Of a DNA stretch of 39,850 bases, positions 30,985-37,837 are shown one piece after another. This stretch comes from a virus: positions 1 to 39,850 of IMG/VR virus record IMGVR_UViG_3300028384_000683; one strand, 5' to 3'. Under the pieces are notes generated by a model. The model ran no database searches. It saw only the letters and a list, made by a program, of their open reading frames with translations, and was not told the origin of the DNA. Both the position numbers and the translations under genes were made by a program. Every line of letters begins with the position of its first letter. The first letter of the stretch is position 1.

Positions 30985-31538
30985 CACTTAAACCTCTCCC
31001 CTTTAAACATAATCTTAATTCTCTTTACAGGTCCACTAGTAACAAGTTGATAACCAACCTGCTCCATTGACGGATACATTATTACAGTTCCCTGTTCGTT
31101 AGTCCAGTTAGGTTGATGCTCTGCGCTCTCTACAATCAACGAACCAAAGTTATCAATTCTAGGAGGCGGTGCCCAATGTTTAAATGTTAGTTCTCCACCT
31201 TGAACATCATCACGACTTGATACGTTTATAATTACAGATATCTTATGAATGTCTTCTTTAAGAATGTTTCCTGTATGCACGGTATGATCTGGTACTAGTG
31301 TTTGCATAACAGAACCTTCATTGCCTGTAAACTCTACTAGCGATGTTTGATCAAGGTTGATATTGAACTTAAGTACGTCGTTGTTGTATTCAGTTACAAG
31401 GTCTGCAACTTTTTTTACTACGTCCTTAGCTTGTTGGCTTATGTTATTGTCTATGACATTATCGTATAAGACATTAACTTCCTCTTCAGTGAGAGCTTCA
31501 CGGATAGCTCTGAAAACCGATGAGTTGATTACTTCCAT
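30984..31538 (-). CDS. degenerate 2OG-oxygenase-fold protein
   Basis: 184 aa. The P4H scaffold is visible: ISVIINVSSRDDVQGGELTFKH, then GTVIMYPSMEQVGYQLVTSGPVKRIKIMF. The iron ligands are not: the HxD position reads HTG, the distal His is Tyr (GYQLV), and the 2OG Arg slot is shifted (PVKRIK). So the fold probably lacks normal catalysis. It is coupled by TAATG to bS21 upstream and by TGATG to the 92-aa gene. A binding protein derived from an oxygenase is the simplest reading. Confidence 0.55.
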   Translation of the reverse strand: MEVINSSVFRAIREALTEEEVNVLYDNVIDNNISQQAKDVVKKVADLVTEYNNDVLKFNINLDQTSLVEFTGNEGSVMQTLVPDHTVHTGNILKEDIHKISVIINVSSRDDVQGGELTFKHWAPPPRIDNFGSLIVESAEHQPNWTNEQGTVIMYPSMEQVGYQLVTSGPVKRIKIMFKGERFK

Positions 31539-31774
31539 TATCTTGTTATCCTATTTTGTCTCCTAATGCTATCTAGGCGTTTAGCCTTTAGCAAATCTTT
31601 TTTCTTTTTACGTTTGAGAGATTGGTTGTCTCTATTCTTGATAGAGGACGGCTTCTCAAAGTACTCTAGGTCACGACATCGTTTAACAATACCAGCCCGT
31701 TCACACTGGTTGCGAAATCGTCTAAGCATTTTATCGAACGGTTCGTTTTTAAACTTTTGTGTCACTTTCGGCAT
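31538..31774 (-). CDS. rpsU: ribosomal protein bS21, phage-encoded
   Basis: 78 aa. VTQKFKNEPFDKMLRRFRNQCERAGI and the CRDLEYFEKPSSIKNR block are the bS21 family signature, followed by the usual Lys/Arg-rich C-terminal helix (LKRKKKKDLLKAKRL). bS21 sits on the 30S platform beside the anti-Shine-Dalgarno end of 16S rRNA, so a phage copy can change initiation on incoming mRNAs. Its own ATG follows TATAAT by six bases, with no ribosome site in the transcript. Other marine phages encode bS21; the link to leaderless genes here is new inference. Confidence 0.95.
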   Translation of the reverse strand: MPKVTQKFKNEPFDKMLRRFRNQCERAGIVKRCRDLEYFEKPSSIKNRDNQSLKRKKKKDLLKAKRLDSIRRQNRITR

Positions 31775-31780
31775 GATGTA

Positions 31781-31809
31781 ATTATATCCTCTTAAGGATT
31801 AAAAGTCAA
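31781..31809 (-). promoter_or_regulatory. strong sigma70-like promoter, leaderless type
   Basis: TTGACT (31809-31804), 17 nt, TATAAT (31786-31781), TACATC, ATG 31774. The only purine-rich site (GAGGA) lies upstream of the -10 and would not be transcribed. Confidence 0.85.
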
Positions 31810-31811
31810 CG

Positions 31812-32822
31812 TTAGGCTAAGTCTTTGATTACTCTTTTTGCTTTTTCAGCTCTACCTTGATTGTACTCAACACCAACAGGATCTCTTCCATTAACAATTG
31901 CAGCAGCAATTAGAGAACCATGAGAGCAGAAAGGATCTAGTACCTTATCTCCAACATTGGTATGTGTAGCAATTATCCAAGATGCTAAGTTTACAAATCT
32001 GTGGTTGCCAGATGTAAGATTGTTTAGTCCTGGACGAGATCTGTCATAAAACTTTGCTACAACATCATCACTGAATCCAACGCCTTCTGTAACGTGAGAA
32101 ACAATCTCTTTTGGAAGATGGATCCAGTCTGCTGGATCAGGACTGAATTGTACTACGTAACCATTGACAAGATGGCCAGGATCATTTACCGTAGTAACAA
32201 TCTCAACACCATCGTCTCTGTAGACAACTCCGTAGTCAATATTCTTTTTAATCATCCATTTTTGGAATGACTTGGCTTCGTTAATTCCTTTATGAACAGG
32301 AGCTCTAAAAGGACTGAGAGTAACATCGTTCATTGAATCTGGGAATGGGAACTCAGCCATTTGATTAGCGATATGAGTAAACGTATCCCAACCTTCACGG
32401 TTGATTGTATAATCAGAACCAATCTTTCTATACGTTCTTACGTGAGTCCAATCATCACGTCTGTGCCAGTAATGTTCTGTCTGTCTGTTACCAAGACTTT
32501 TGAAACAAGTAGGTCTAAACATAGCCCATGTAGAATTAGGTACAAGTTCAAAGATAGTATTGCCTTCAGCTTCCATCCACTCGTCCCATCTTTCTTCTGC
32601 AACACCAGTAGCTGAGATAGTAATAGTACCATCGTCTGTTAGGAATCTCTTTGCAATGTCTGCACAAGCGCTTACGCAGTCACGAACTTTACCTTCGCCG
32701 TGTGCGCCTCCCCATCTACCTATAAATGAAGGTACGTCTGCAATGATTCGATCAAATGTATCACCCTGTGATTCAAACTTGGTGATCATGTTTGTAATGT
32801 CGTTGTCGTAAACTTTAGCCAT
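31812..32822 (-). CDS. DNA (N4/N6) methyltransferase-like, beta order
   Basis: 336 aa. The C-terminal LDPFCSHGSLIAAAIVNGRDPVGVEYN (about 292-318) is the SAM-binding F-x-G-x-G motif, and the N-terminal FDRIIADVPSF (D29-V-P-S-F33) occupies the catalytic (N/D/S)PP(Y/F/W) position. That catalytic-first order is the beta class of amino-methyltransferases. The catalytic motif is atypical (DVPSF). A central WTHVRTYRK / DYTINREGW region may recognise DNA. ATG 32822 has GAGGAAAC and a TATAAATA late box upstream. No cognate restriction enzyme is adjacent. Confidence 0.7.
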   Translation of the reverse strand: MAKVYDNDITNMITKFESQGDTFDRIIADVPSFIGRWGGAHGEGKVRDCVSACADIAKRFLTDDGTITISATGVAEERWDEWMEAEGNTIFELVPNSTWAMFRPTCFKSLGNRQTEHYWHRRDDWTHVRTYRKIGSDYTINREGWDTFTHIANQMAEFPFPDSMNDVTLSPFRAPVHKGINEAKSFQKWMIKKNIDYGVVYRDDGVEIVTTVNDPGHLVNGYVVQFSPDPADWIHLPKEIVSHVTEGVGFSDDVVAKFYDRSRPGLNNLTSGNHRFVNLASWIIATHTNVGDKVLDPFCSHGSLIAAAIVNGRDPVGVEYNQGRAEKAKRVIKDLA

Positions 32823-32838
32823 GTTTCCTCTCTGGTAT

Positions 32839-32846
32839 TATTTATA
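32839..32846 (-). promoter_or_regulatory. T4-type late promoter TATAAATA
   Basis: Exact TATAAATA, 16 nt before ATG 32822, leader contains GAGGAA. It overlaps the end of the upstream membrane gene. Confidence 0.55.
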
Positions 32847-33183
32847 CTAATAGTGTCTGTACAAGATTCCTAATTAGGAATAAAAGTCCGAAGCTATTTA
32901 GTATAATTAGAGCTCTGTCCCTCCACATAATGGAAACACCAAGCCAACCAGCAATACCAATAACAGATAAACTGAGGTCCCAAAGCGCAAGCTCTGGGAC
33001 ACCTCTAATAGACATTGCCGCAAGTACAACAGCAGAGCTGAACCATTTAAGGTACCAGTCTGGCGTGTACTTTGGAGTCGCACTCTTGAAGATTCGATCG
33101 GACCTAAGTTTAGGTACGGCCTTTAACTCTTCAGGTTTAAACTCAATGTTGCTTTTTAATATTTTATCTTTTGGCGGTGTCAA
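32842..33183 (-). CDS. membrane protein, 113 aa, TTG start
   Basis: The N-terminal 45 residues are hydrophilic ([19 protein letters not shown]). Then come three hydrophobic segments: [29 protein letters not shown], and [17 protein letters not shown] 33183 overlaps the isocitrate lyase stop and has AGGAAC seven bases upstream; there is no ATG that would keep the N-terminal domain. It is coupled to isocitrate lyase. Function unknown. Confidence 0.65.
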   Translation of the reverse strand: MTPPKDKILKSNIEFKPEELKAVPKLRSDRIFKSATPKYTPDWYLKWFSSAVVLAAMSIRGVPELALWDLSLSVIGIAGWLGVSIMWRDRALIILNSFGLLFLIRNLVQTLLV

Positions 33184-34379
33184 AATTGTTCCTGTTCTGT
33201 AGAGTCAGCTAATGCAGTAACACTATCATTACCTAATGCTTGACTGATTGCATCAAAGTATCCAACACCAACTTCTCGTTGATGCTTGCTTGATGTAAAG
33301 CCTTTTTCCCTTGCAAGAATTTCTTTCTCTTGCAGATCACTAAATGCTTTCATACCATATTGTCTATAACGATCTGCAAAATCAAACACTGCATAGTTAG
33401 TAGCATGGAAGCCAGCTAGTGTAATGAACTGAAACTTAAATCCAAGTTTACTGAGGTCCCTTTGGAAAGCAAGTAGACCGGTATGACCTAAATGCTCAGA
33501 CCATCTAAACGAAGGCGAACAGTTGTAGGCCAACATTGCGTTTGGATTAGCTGCACGAACTCCATCAGCCCAGTACTTAGCTTCTTTGAGACATGGCTTA
33601 GATGTTTCGCACCAAATGAGATCTGCATATTCTGAGTATGCTTGACCTCGTTCGACACAATAGTCTAACCCACCGTTGATCTCATAGAACCCTTCTGCTG
33701 TTCGTTTTCCATTACAAAACTTTTTGTCGATGTCGTCGACATCGTTTGATAACAACTTAGCTGATTCAGCATCTGTCCTTGCGATGACCAAGGTATCTGT
33801 TCCTGCCACGTCTGAAGCAAGGCGAGCAGCATTAAGATTACGAATAGCTTGTGAAGTAGGGATAAGAACTTTGCCTCCCAAGTGTCCGCATTTCTTTTCG
33901 CTTGCCAATTGGTCTTCAAAGTGGACAGCAGCCGCTCCGGCTTCGATAAGATTTCTTGCAAGTTCATAACTGTTTAAAGCTCCTCCAAATCCTGCTTCCG
34001 CGTCTGCGATGATAGGTGCAAAACTAAAACCTCGGTCACCTTCTGCAACTGAGATTTGGTCAGCACGACGGAAAGCATTATTAATGTTACGAACAACGTT
34101 GGGCACAGAAGAAACACTATATAGAGACTGATCAGGAAATACTTGATCGTCTGAATTGTTTGCTGCAGCAACTTGCCAACCGCTAACATAGATTGCTTTA
34201 AGTCCTGCTTTAACTTGCTGTACTGCTTGTTGTCCATTATACGCACCAAATGCTTGAACGTAGTCTTCGTTCTCTAGTAGATCCCGTAACTTACGAGCCC
34301 CCAGTCTAGCTAGAGTATGATCGATCTGTACAGATCCTTTTAATTTTAGGACATCGTCCTCACTGTAAATCCTCTTCAT
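33180..34379 (-). CDS. aceA: isocitrate lyase
   Basis: 399 aa. Cleaves isocitrate to glyoxylate and succinate (glyoxylate shunt). The family motifs are intact: [43 protein letters not shown] (metal Asp), [19 protein letters not shown] with the catalytic K-K-C164-[22 protein letters not shown] and [11 protein letters not shown]. The end ([14 protein letters not shown]) also matches bacterial enzymes. It is a little shorter than E. coli AceA (434 aa), without the 6-residue insert after FRRADQI and part of the N-terminus. ATG 34379 has CAGGAATCA upstream. No malate synthase is in the window. It looks recently and well conserved, so probably active. Confidence 0.97.
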   Translation of the reverse strand: MKRIYSEDDVLKLKGSVQIDHTLARLGARKLRDLLENEDYVQAFGAYNGQQAVQQVKAGLKAIYVSGWQVAAANNSDDQVFPDQSLYSVSSVPNVVRNINNAFRRADQISVAEGDRGFSFAPIIADAEAGFGGALNSYELARNLIEAGAAAVHFEDQLASEKKCGHLGGKVLIPTSQAIRNLNAARLASDVAGTDTLVIARTDAESAKLLSNDVDDIDKKFCNGKRTAEGFYEINGGLDYCVERGQAYSEYADLIWCETSKPCLKEAKYWADGVRAANPNAMLAYNCSPSFRWSEHLGHTGLLAFQRDLSKLGFKFQFITLAGFHATNYAVFDFADRYRQYGMKAFSDLQEKEILAREKGFTSSKHQREVGVGYFDAISQALGNDSVTALADSTEQEQF

Positions 34380-34569
34380 ATTGATTCCTGTATAGGCAAA
34401 CTTGCCCGTCTGTTACTTTGACGGTTAGGGTGTCTCCGTCGTTCCATTTAAACTGTTCTAGCGTCAAAGGATAATCTTGATCAACAAAAACAATTCCCTC
34501 TGCTCCTGCGAAAAATTTATAATCCGCAAACAGCATCCCTTCTTTTAAAATCTGATATGGCATTGACAT
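34360..34569 (-). CDS. hypothetical protein, 69 aa
   Basis: ATG 34569 follows AGGAGAAAGAT. A compact beta-type sequence ([22 protein letters not shown], then [20 protein letters not shown]) with an acidic tail. It overlaps the isocitrate lyase start by 20 nt, so the two are probably co-translated. Not recognised. Confidence 0.65.
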   Translation of the reverse strand: MSMPYQILKEGMLFADYKFFAGAEGIVFVDQDYPLTLEQFKWNDGDTLTVKVTDGQVCLYRNQYEEDLQ

Positions 34570-34586
34570 ATCTTTCTCCTCTTGTT

Positions 34587-34663
34587 TGGCCCGCCCTTCA
34601 GGACTCGAACCTGAAACCTACGGCTTAGAAGGCCGTTGCTCTATCCAGTTGAGCTAAGGGCGG
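34587..34663 (-). tRNA. tRNA-Arg (TCT)
   Basis: Acceptor CCGCCCT/AGGGCGG pairs fully; D-arm GCTC...GAGC; anticodon stem ACGGC/GCCGT with loop CTTCTAA (anticodon TCT); T-arm TCAGG-TTCGAGT-CCTGA; discriminator G and encoded CCA. Decodes AGA/AGG, codons favoured by this AT-rich genome. Confidence 0.95.
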
Positions 34664-34671
34664 ATAACTAG

Positions 34672-34747
34672 TGGTGCTGACTGAGGGAATCGAACCCCCA
34701 ACCTGAGCTTTACAAAAGCCCTGCTCTACCTATTGAGCTAAGTCAGC
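34672..34747 (-). tRNA. tRNA-Thr (TGT)
   Basis: Acceptor GCTGACT/AGTCAGC; anticodon stem GGGCT/AGCTC (one G-T) with loop TTTGTAA (anticodon TGT); T-loop GGTTCGATT; discriminator A and encoded CCA. Its 5' end overlaps the last 18 nt of the upstream coding gene. Confidence 0.93.
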
Positions 34748-34975
34748 ATACCTCAAGACAACACCATAGCGCCTACGTTCAGACAGCTTACGCTTCTGTG
34801 CATAAAAGCCACTTGGTTGTTTGAGGTTTCCTTGACACATAGAGAGAAGTTCCTTCTCTAAGTCTTTTTTATCCACCCGCACTTTCAAGTCTACCATAGG
34901 ATTGGAGACCGGAGCGAGTACGTAACTAGCATTCTTGATCACGTTAAGAATGTCACCACAGGTGTTGCCTGCCAT
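34730..34975 (-). CDS. hypothetical protein, 81 aa, running into tRNA-Thr
   Basis: ATG 34975 follows AAAAAGGAAC. Sequence MAGNTCGDILNVIKNASYVLAP, a charged middle (KVRVDKKDLEKELL) and a basic end (AQKRKLSERRRYGVVLRYADLAQ). The last residues and the TAG stop are read from the 5' half of tRNA-Thr (18-nt overlap). Not recognised. Confidence 0.65.
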   Translation of the reverse strand: MAGNTCGDILNVIKNASYVLAPVSNPMVDLKVRVDKKDLEKELLSMCQGNLKQPSGFYAQKRKLSERRRYGVVLRYADLAQ

Positions 34976-34993
34976 GTTAAAGTTCCTTTTTGC

Positions 34994-35209
34994 TTAACTA
35001 AAAATAAATTGTGTATAGTTCTCTGCACAGTCTTCGGCATAGTCTTCACTGTGACCGGTTACATCAACTGTACGAACGTAAGACTTCTTTTGGTCTTCGC
35101 TATTAACTGTATATAGATTAACAACATAACCCTTAGGAGTCTTTACGACCTGAGCCAGACGAGAACCGTCTTCTGACTGGTATTCACTTAACATTATATC
35201 TTCACTCAT
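34994..35209 (-). CDS. hypothetical protein, 71 aa
   Basis: Small acidic beta-type protein (LSEYQSEDGSRLAQVVKTPKGYVVNLYTV, then an acidic DYAEDCAENYTQF end). Start overlaps the previous small membrane gene by 8 nt. Early-type size and position; function unknown. Confidence 0.65.
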   Translation of the reverse strand: MSEDIMLSEYQSEDGSRLAQVVKTPKGYVVNLYTVNSEDQKKSYVRTVDVTGHSEDYAEDCAENYTQFIFS

Positions 35210-35393
35210 TTTCTAATTCAATTACTCGTACACCCTTTCTATCTGTAGGTGTACCGTTTTCCCAGATCTTTTCGAACATCTTACCTGCTCCTAGTTCGAT
35301 CCCGACCTTCTTTCCTACCCAATGCCCATGTAGATAACTAATAGGCAAGAGCAGCGCTATCCAAATTAACGAGTCCATTATAGTATTTACCAT
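35202..35393 (-). CDS. small membrane-anchored protein, 63 aa
   Basis: One N-terminal TM (IWIALLLPISYLHGHWVG), then a basic-to-acidic soluble tail (KKVGIELGAGKMFEKIWE...). Start taken as ATG 35393; ATG 35378 is an alternative, and both overlap the promoter box at 35377-35405, so translation must use transcripts from further upstream, or the box serves the next gene. Confidence 0.55.
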   Translation of the reverse strand: MVNTIMDSLIWIALLLPISYLHGHWVGKKVGIELGAGKMFEKIWENGTPTDRKGVRVIELENE

Positions 35394-35405
35394 ATTTAAA
35401 ATCAA
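35377..35405 (-). promoter_or_regulatory. sigma70-like promoter
   Basis: TTGATT (35405-35400), 17 nt, TATAAT (35382-35377). The -10 overlaps the ATG at 35378. It may drive 34994-35209 and the genes after it. Confidence 0.5.
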
Positions 35406-36097
35406 CCCTCCCAGACAAATATTTGATCGCTGTGCACTTGTTCCTTCGCTTTGTATCCAAAACTCTTTAGCGTGCTGATCGTATTGTTGGGATTCTCTAC
35501 AATGACAATTGGATGATCACGTTCAAGTATCTGCTTAGCGCCATCTAAGATTACAGGCTCGAATCCTTCTACGTCTAAATGTATCACATCAATGCGTCCC
35601 CAATTGATTGCAATGTTGTCTAATGCTATCACTGGTGTATGAGATTGTTCGTTGCCAATCGAGTAACTATCAGCACCGCAGTTGTCTGCATGAGTAGCTT
35701 TACGATCGACAAACCCATCAACAAGATTACCTAGAGCACAATTGTATGCCCATACGTTTGGAACGTCAACCGCATTCATTGCAAGAGCCTTAAAGTTGCC
35801 TCGCGTAGGCTCAAACGTAAACACTCTATTGAAATGCTGAGCGTACCACCTTGCATAAAGACCGCAGTTACCACCTGCCTGAATAACATTGCCGCGCCTA
35901 CCGTCTGGCACGTTTTGCAAGATAGTGCCGCACGCATCAAACAAGTCTCTAACAGGACCAAAATGATCGCCGCCGAACCCGCCGACATCGTCCTCTCGCC
36001 ACCAAAGCCAATCAATCCCTAGTCGCTCCTGGAACTGCTTAGGCAAAGATCGCGGAGCGATTGCAACGGTCCCGCTAGTGTCTCTAGTATCTGCCAC
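35402..36097 (-). CDS. FkbM-family methyltransferase, GTG start
   Basis: 231 aa. NVIQAGGNCGLYARWYAQHF is the SAM-binding motif I, VFTFEPTRGNF the acidic beta-2 motif, VIALDNIAINWGRIDVIHLDVEGFEPVILDG the FkbM hallmark (D-V-E-G-x-E), and the end YKAKEQVHSDQIFVW. It likely O-methylates a sugar. GTG 36097 has only GGGTG upstream. More GC-rich and codon-different in feel from neighbours, possibly a transfer. Confidence 0.85.
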   Translation of the reverse strand: MADTRDTSGTVAIAPRSLPKQFQERLGIDWLWWREDDVGGFGGDHFGPVRDLFDACGTILQNVPDGRRGNVIQAGGNCGLYARWYAQHFNRVFTFEPTRGNFKALAMNAVDVPNVWAYNCALGNLVDGFVDRKATHADNCGADSYSIGNEQSHTPVIALDNIAINWGRIDVIHLDVEGFEPVILDGAKQILERDHPIVIVENPNNTISTLKSFGYKAKEQVHSDQIFVWEG

Positions 36098-36100
36098 GAT

Positions 36101-36319
36101 CTAACACCCGTGCGTCATATGGTCGTAAGCATCAGGACAATCTTCAATCGCCTCGCCACACAAACATAAATCTTCTTCAGCCATGCTGGGCGCACCGACC
36201 AGATCACGAATCTCATGTTCGTTAGGCTCACGACCTAGAGCAATAACTAAGTTATTGTACCCAGGATACGCTTCCTCGCTTACTTGTGTGTTACCTTCCA
36301 TAAACTCTACTTGTGTCAT
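36101..36319 (-). CDS. hypothetical protein, 72 aa, Cys/His-rich end
   Basis: ATG 36319 follows GGGAGAGAGGT. N-terminal helix-turn region (EAYPGYNNLVIALGREPNEHEIRDLVG). The C-terminal DLCLCGEAIEDCPDAYDHMTHGC could bind one metal (CxC...C...H..H.C). Function unknown. Confidence 0.65.
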   Translation of the reverse strand: MTQVEFMEGNTQVSEEAYPGYNNLVIALGREPNEHEIRDLVGAPSMAEEDLCLCGEAIEDCPDAYDHMTHGC

Positions 36320-36498
36320 ACCTCTCTCCCATTAATCATGTCATCGTTTAAGTCTGACAATATTACCATACTACCTTGAACCTTAATATCTATATTATCT
36401 AACATATTAGCTATAAGGTCAACTTTTTTCTCAATACGATTCTGTTGATCAACTAACTTGTCAACCTTATCGTGTAACTGATCTATTCTACTACTCAT
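36316..36498 (-). CDS. small coiled-coil protein, 60 aa
   Basis: Heptad helix IDQLHDKVDKLVDQQNRIEKKVDLI followed by a second helix. Start and stop couple to both neighbours by ATGA overlaps. Likely a dimeric scaffold; no family. Confidence 0.65.
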   Translation of the reverse strand: MSSRIDQLHDKVDKLVDQQNRIEKKVDLIANMLDNIDIKVQGSMVILSDLNDDMINGREV

Positions 36499-36755
36499 TG
36501 TGCACCATCCGCCATCATATCGATAGAGATATCTACAAATGCTTCCAGCAGCAGATCCTCTTTGATATTAAATCTATTAACACCCCATGCACTATCGTGA
36601 GGGAACTGATTATCGATCTTGCGCTTAATGTCACTACCTAGATGCGATACGTTATCAACAATCCAATTGATCACACACTTAGAGTCACACTGATACTGCT
36701 CAACGAACTCATCAGCGAGACCTTCCATGATACTATCGTTTACTTGATTACTCAT
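36495..36755 (-). CDS. hypothetical protein, 86 aa
   Basis: ATG 36755 follows AAGTAAGGAGTATATT. Acidic helical protein with a central CDSKCVINWIVDNV and an FPHDSAWGVNRFNIKEDLL segment. First gene of an early-type run from the promoter at 36783-36811. Confidence 0.7.
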   Translation of the reverse strand: MSNQVNDSIMEGLADEFVEQYQCDSKCVINWIVDNVSHLGSDIKRKIDNQFPHDSAWGVNRFNIKEDLLLEAFVDISIDMMADGAQ

Positions 36756-36782
36756 AATATACTCCTTACTTAATATACAACC

Positions 36783-36811
36783 ATTATACTATATCGTGTA
36801 TATCAAGTCAA
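36783..36811 (-). promoter_or_regulatory. sigma70-like promoter with conserved leader
   Basis: TTGACT (36811-36806), 17 nt, TATAAT (36788-36783), leader with TTAAGTAAGGAG before ATG 36755. Confidence 0.85.
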
Positions 36812-36954
36812 CAGTTACAACGAACTTTTTACCAACCAATTTTGTGCGCGCGTATTTTTCAAAACGACCGTCATAGGGGTGGGGTTAGCTTTTCAGGTAC
36901 TATATCCCAAAGAAGGTACTATGGGTGGCAGCACTATTTGACCTACCGCCCAGG

Positions 36955-37018
36955 GGATCCTATGTGATGGATCCTATCAGGGGATCCTATACTATGCTTT
37001 TTGCGGCAAAAGGGATCC
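36955..37018. repeat. cluster of GGATCC direct repeats
   Basis: Four copies of a GGGATCCTAT-like unit with GGATCC at 36955, 36969, 36982 and 37013. More copies sit at 37151, 37245, 37711 and 37732. The gene-free stretch 36812-37041 holds these plus a nine-base direct repeat AGGTACTAT at 36895 and 36914 and no ORF. Function unknown. Confidence 0.6.
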
Positions 37019-37040
37019 TATAACATCCCCCCCCTATAGG
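37017..37040 (-). other. hairpin with G8 loop after a stop codon
   Basis: CCTATA/TATAGG stem enclosing a loop with eight G (minus strand), one base after the TAG of the 58-aa gene. A similar element ends the gene at 37303-37674. Confidence 0.45.
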
Positions 37041-37041
37041 T

Positions 37042-37218
37042 CTACTGGTACATACCCTTAACCAACTTGAACACATCATACGTGCTAAGATCGGGAAACG
37101 TCTCAGCTAACGCATCGTGCACTAACTGGTACTTAACATGATCGTCATTGGATCCATCGTACATGAAGTACTCTACTAGTGCCTGAGCTACTGTGATGTG
37201 GATTGCTTCAAAGTTCAT
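37042..37218 (-). CDS. hypothetical protein, 58 aa
   Basis: Reads MNFEAIHITVAQALVEYFMYD, then GSNDDHVKYQLVHDALAET, ending FKLVKGMYQ. ATG 37218 follows AGTAAGGAGATAGAT, the leader shared with other early genes. Helical, acidic, no motif. Its promoter at 37245-37273 lacks a good -10. Confidence 0.65.
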   Translation of the reverse strand: MNFEAIHITVAQALVEYFMYDGSNDDHVKYQLVHDALAETFPDLSTYDVFKLVKGMYQ

Positions 37219-37244
37219 ATCTATCTCCTTACTGAATAGACACA

Positions 37245-37273
37245 GGATCCCCTAGGATCGTATTTGAGGTCAA
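37245..37273 (-). promoter_or_regulatory. promoter with -10 replaced by GGATCC
   Basis: TTGACC (37273-37268) plus the TCAAAT extension, 17 nt, then GGATCC where every sister promoter has a TATAAT-like box; leader with AGTAAGGAG is intact. Confidence 0.45.
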
Positions 37274-37280
37274 CAGTTGG

Positions 37281-37308
37281 GCGTATATACCCCCCCCGTA
37301 TATTACGC
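37281..37308 (-). other. hairpin with G-rich loop after a stop codon
   Basis: GCGTAATATAC / GTATATACGC stem (one bulged base) around a G-run on the minus strand, overlapping the stop of the 37303-37674 gene. Lacks a T-run, so not a classical terminator. Confidence 0.5.
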
Positions 37309-37674
37309 AGCTATTTTGTTGAAGCCAAAGTCTGCTACCATGTATTGATCCCCTGTAGCATTATCGACTATGATATCACCAACGGAAGTACTATGACCTG
37401 CGCTGTATGTGTGAACCGCATCTGGCTGATCCCACAAGTTAGTGATATGGAAAACATGATCCAATGACTGTGCCTGAACCAAGAACTTATCTTGGTAGCA
37501 GTCAAGGCTTTCCTTGCTAACAGTCATTGGATCATCCTGGTAATCGACCATCTGCATATCTAGCTTAGTCTTCCAGAAAACGGAACGCTCAGTAGCACCA
37601 CCCCATCCATACTGATTAGGAAGGCCCTTTTCACTCTCAGGGATCGCTACTTGCTTAACTGTGTAATAATTCAT
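37303..37674 (-). CDS. hypothetical protein, 123 aa
   Basis: ATG 37674 follows TTAAGTAAGGAGTTAGAT. Begins MNYYTVKQVAIPESEKGLPNQ, with a middle VDYQDDPMTVSKESLDCYQD, and an HVFHITNLWDQ...GDIIVDNATGDQYMVADFGF end of beta character. No family recognised. Confidence 0.7.
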   Translation of the reverse strand: MNYYTVKQVAIPESEKGLPNQYGWGGATERSVFWKTKLDMQMVDYQDDPMTVSKESLDCYQDKFLVQAQSLDHVFHITNLWDQPDAVHTYSAGHSTSVGDIIVDNATGDQYMVADFGFNKIAA

Positions 37675-37701
37675 ATCTAACTCCTTACTTAATATACCGC
37701 C

Positions 37702-37730
37702 ATTGTCCTATGGATCCGATTTGAAGTCAA
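37702..37730 (-). promoter_or_regulatory. sigma70-like promoter with conserved leader
   Basis: TTGACT (37730-37725), 17 nt with a GGATCC inside, GACAAT (37707-37702), then a leader with TTAAGTAAGGAG. Confidence 0.7.
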
Positions 37731-37752
37731 CAGGATCCACGAAAAAAAAGAC

Positions 37753-37781
37753 AAAAAAAACCCCGCAGTGGATGCGGGGTT
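37753..37781 (-). terminator. Rho-independent terminator
   Basis: Stem AACCCCGC/GCGGGGTT (37774-37781 with 37759-37766), 7-base loop, followed on the minus strand by eight T. Ends the DNA-binding-protein transcript. Confidence 0.9.
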
Positions 37782-37837
37782 CGAAAAGACCAGGTTAGAA
37801 AGTAAGGAGTCTAGGTCCTAGTCTTTATCATTTGACC

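Noticed and set aside
36812-37041. CRISPR-like array in the GGATCC region
   Set aside because: Repeat units are about 10 nt with 13-31-nt spacing and no uniform spacers; no cas genes.
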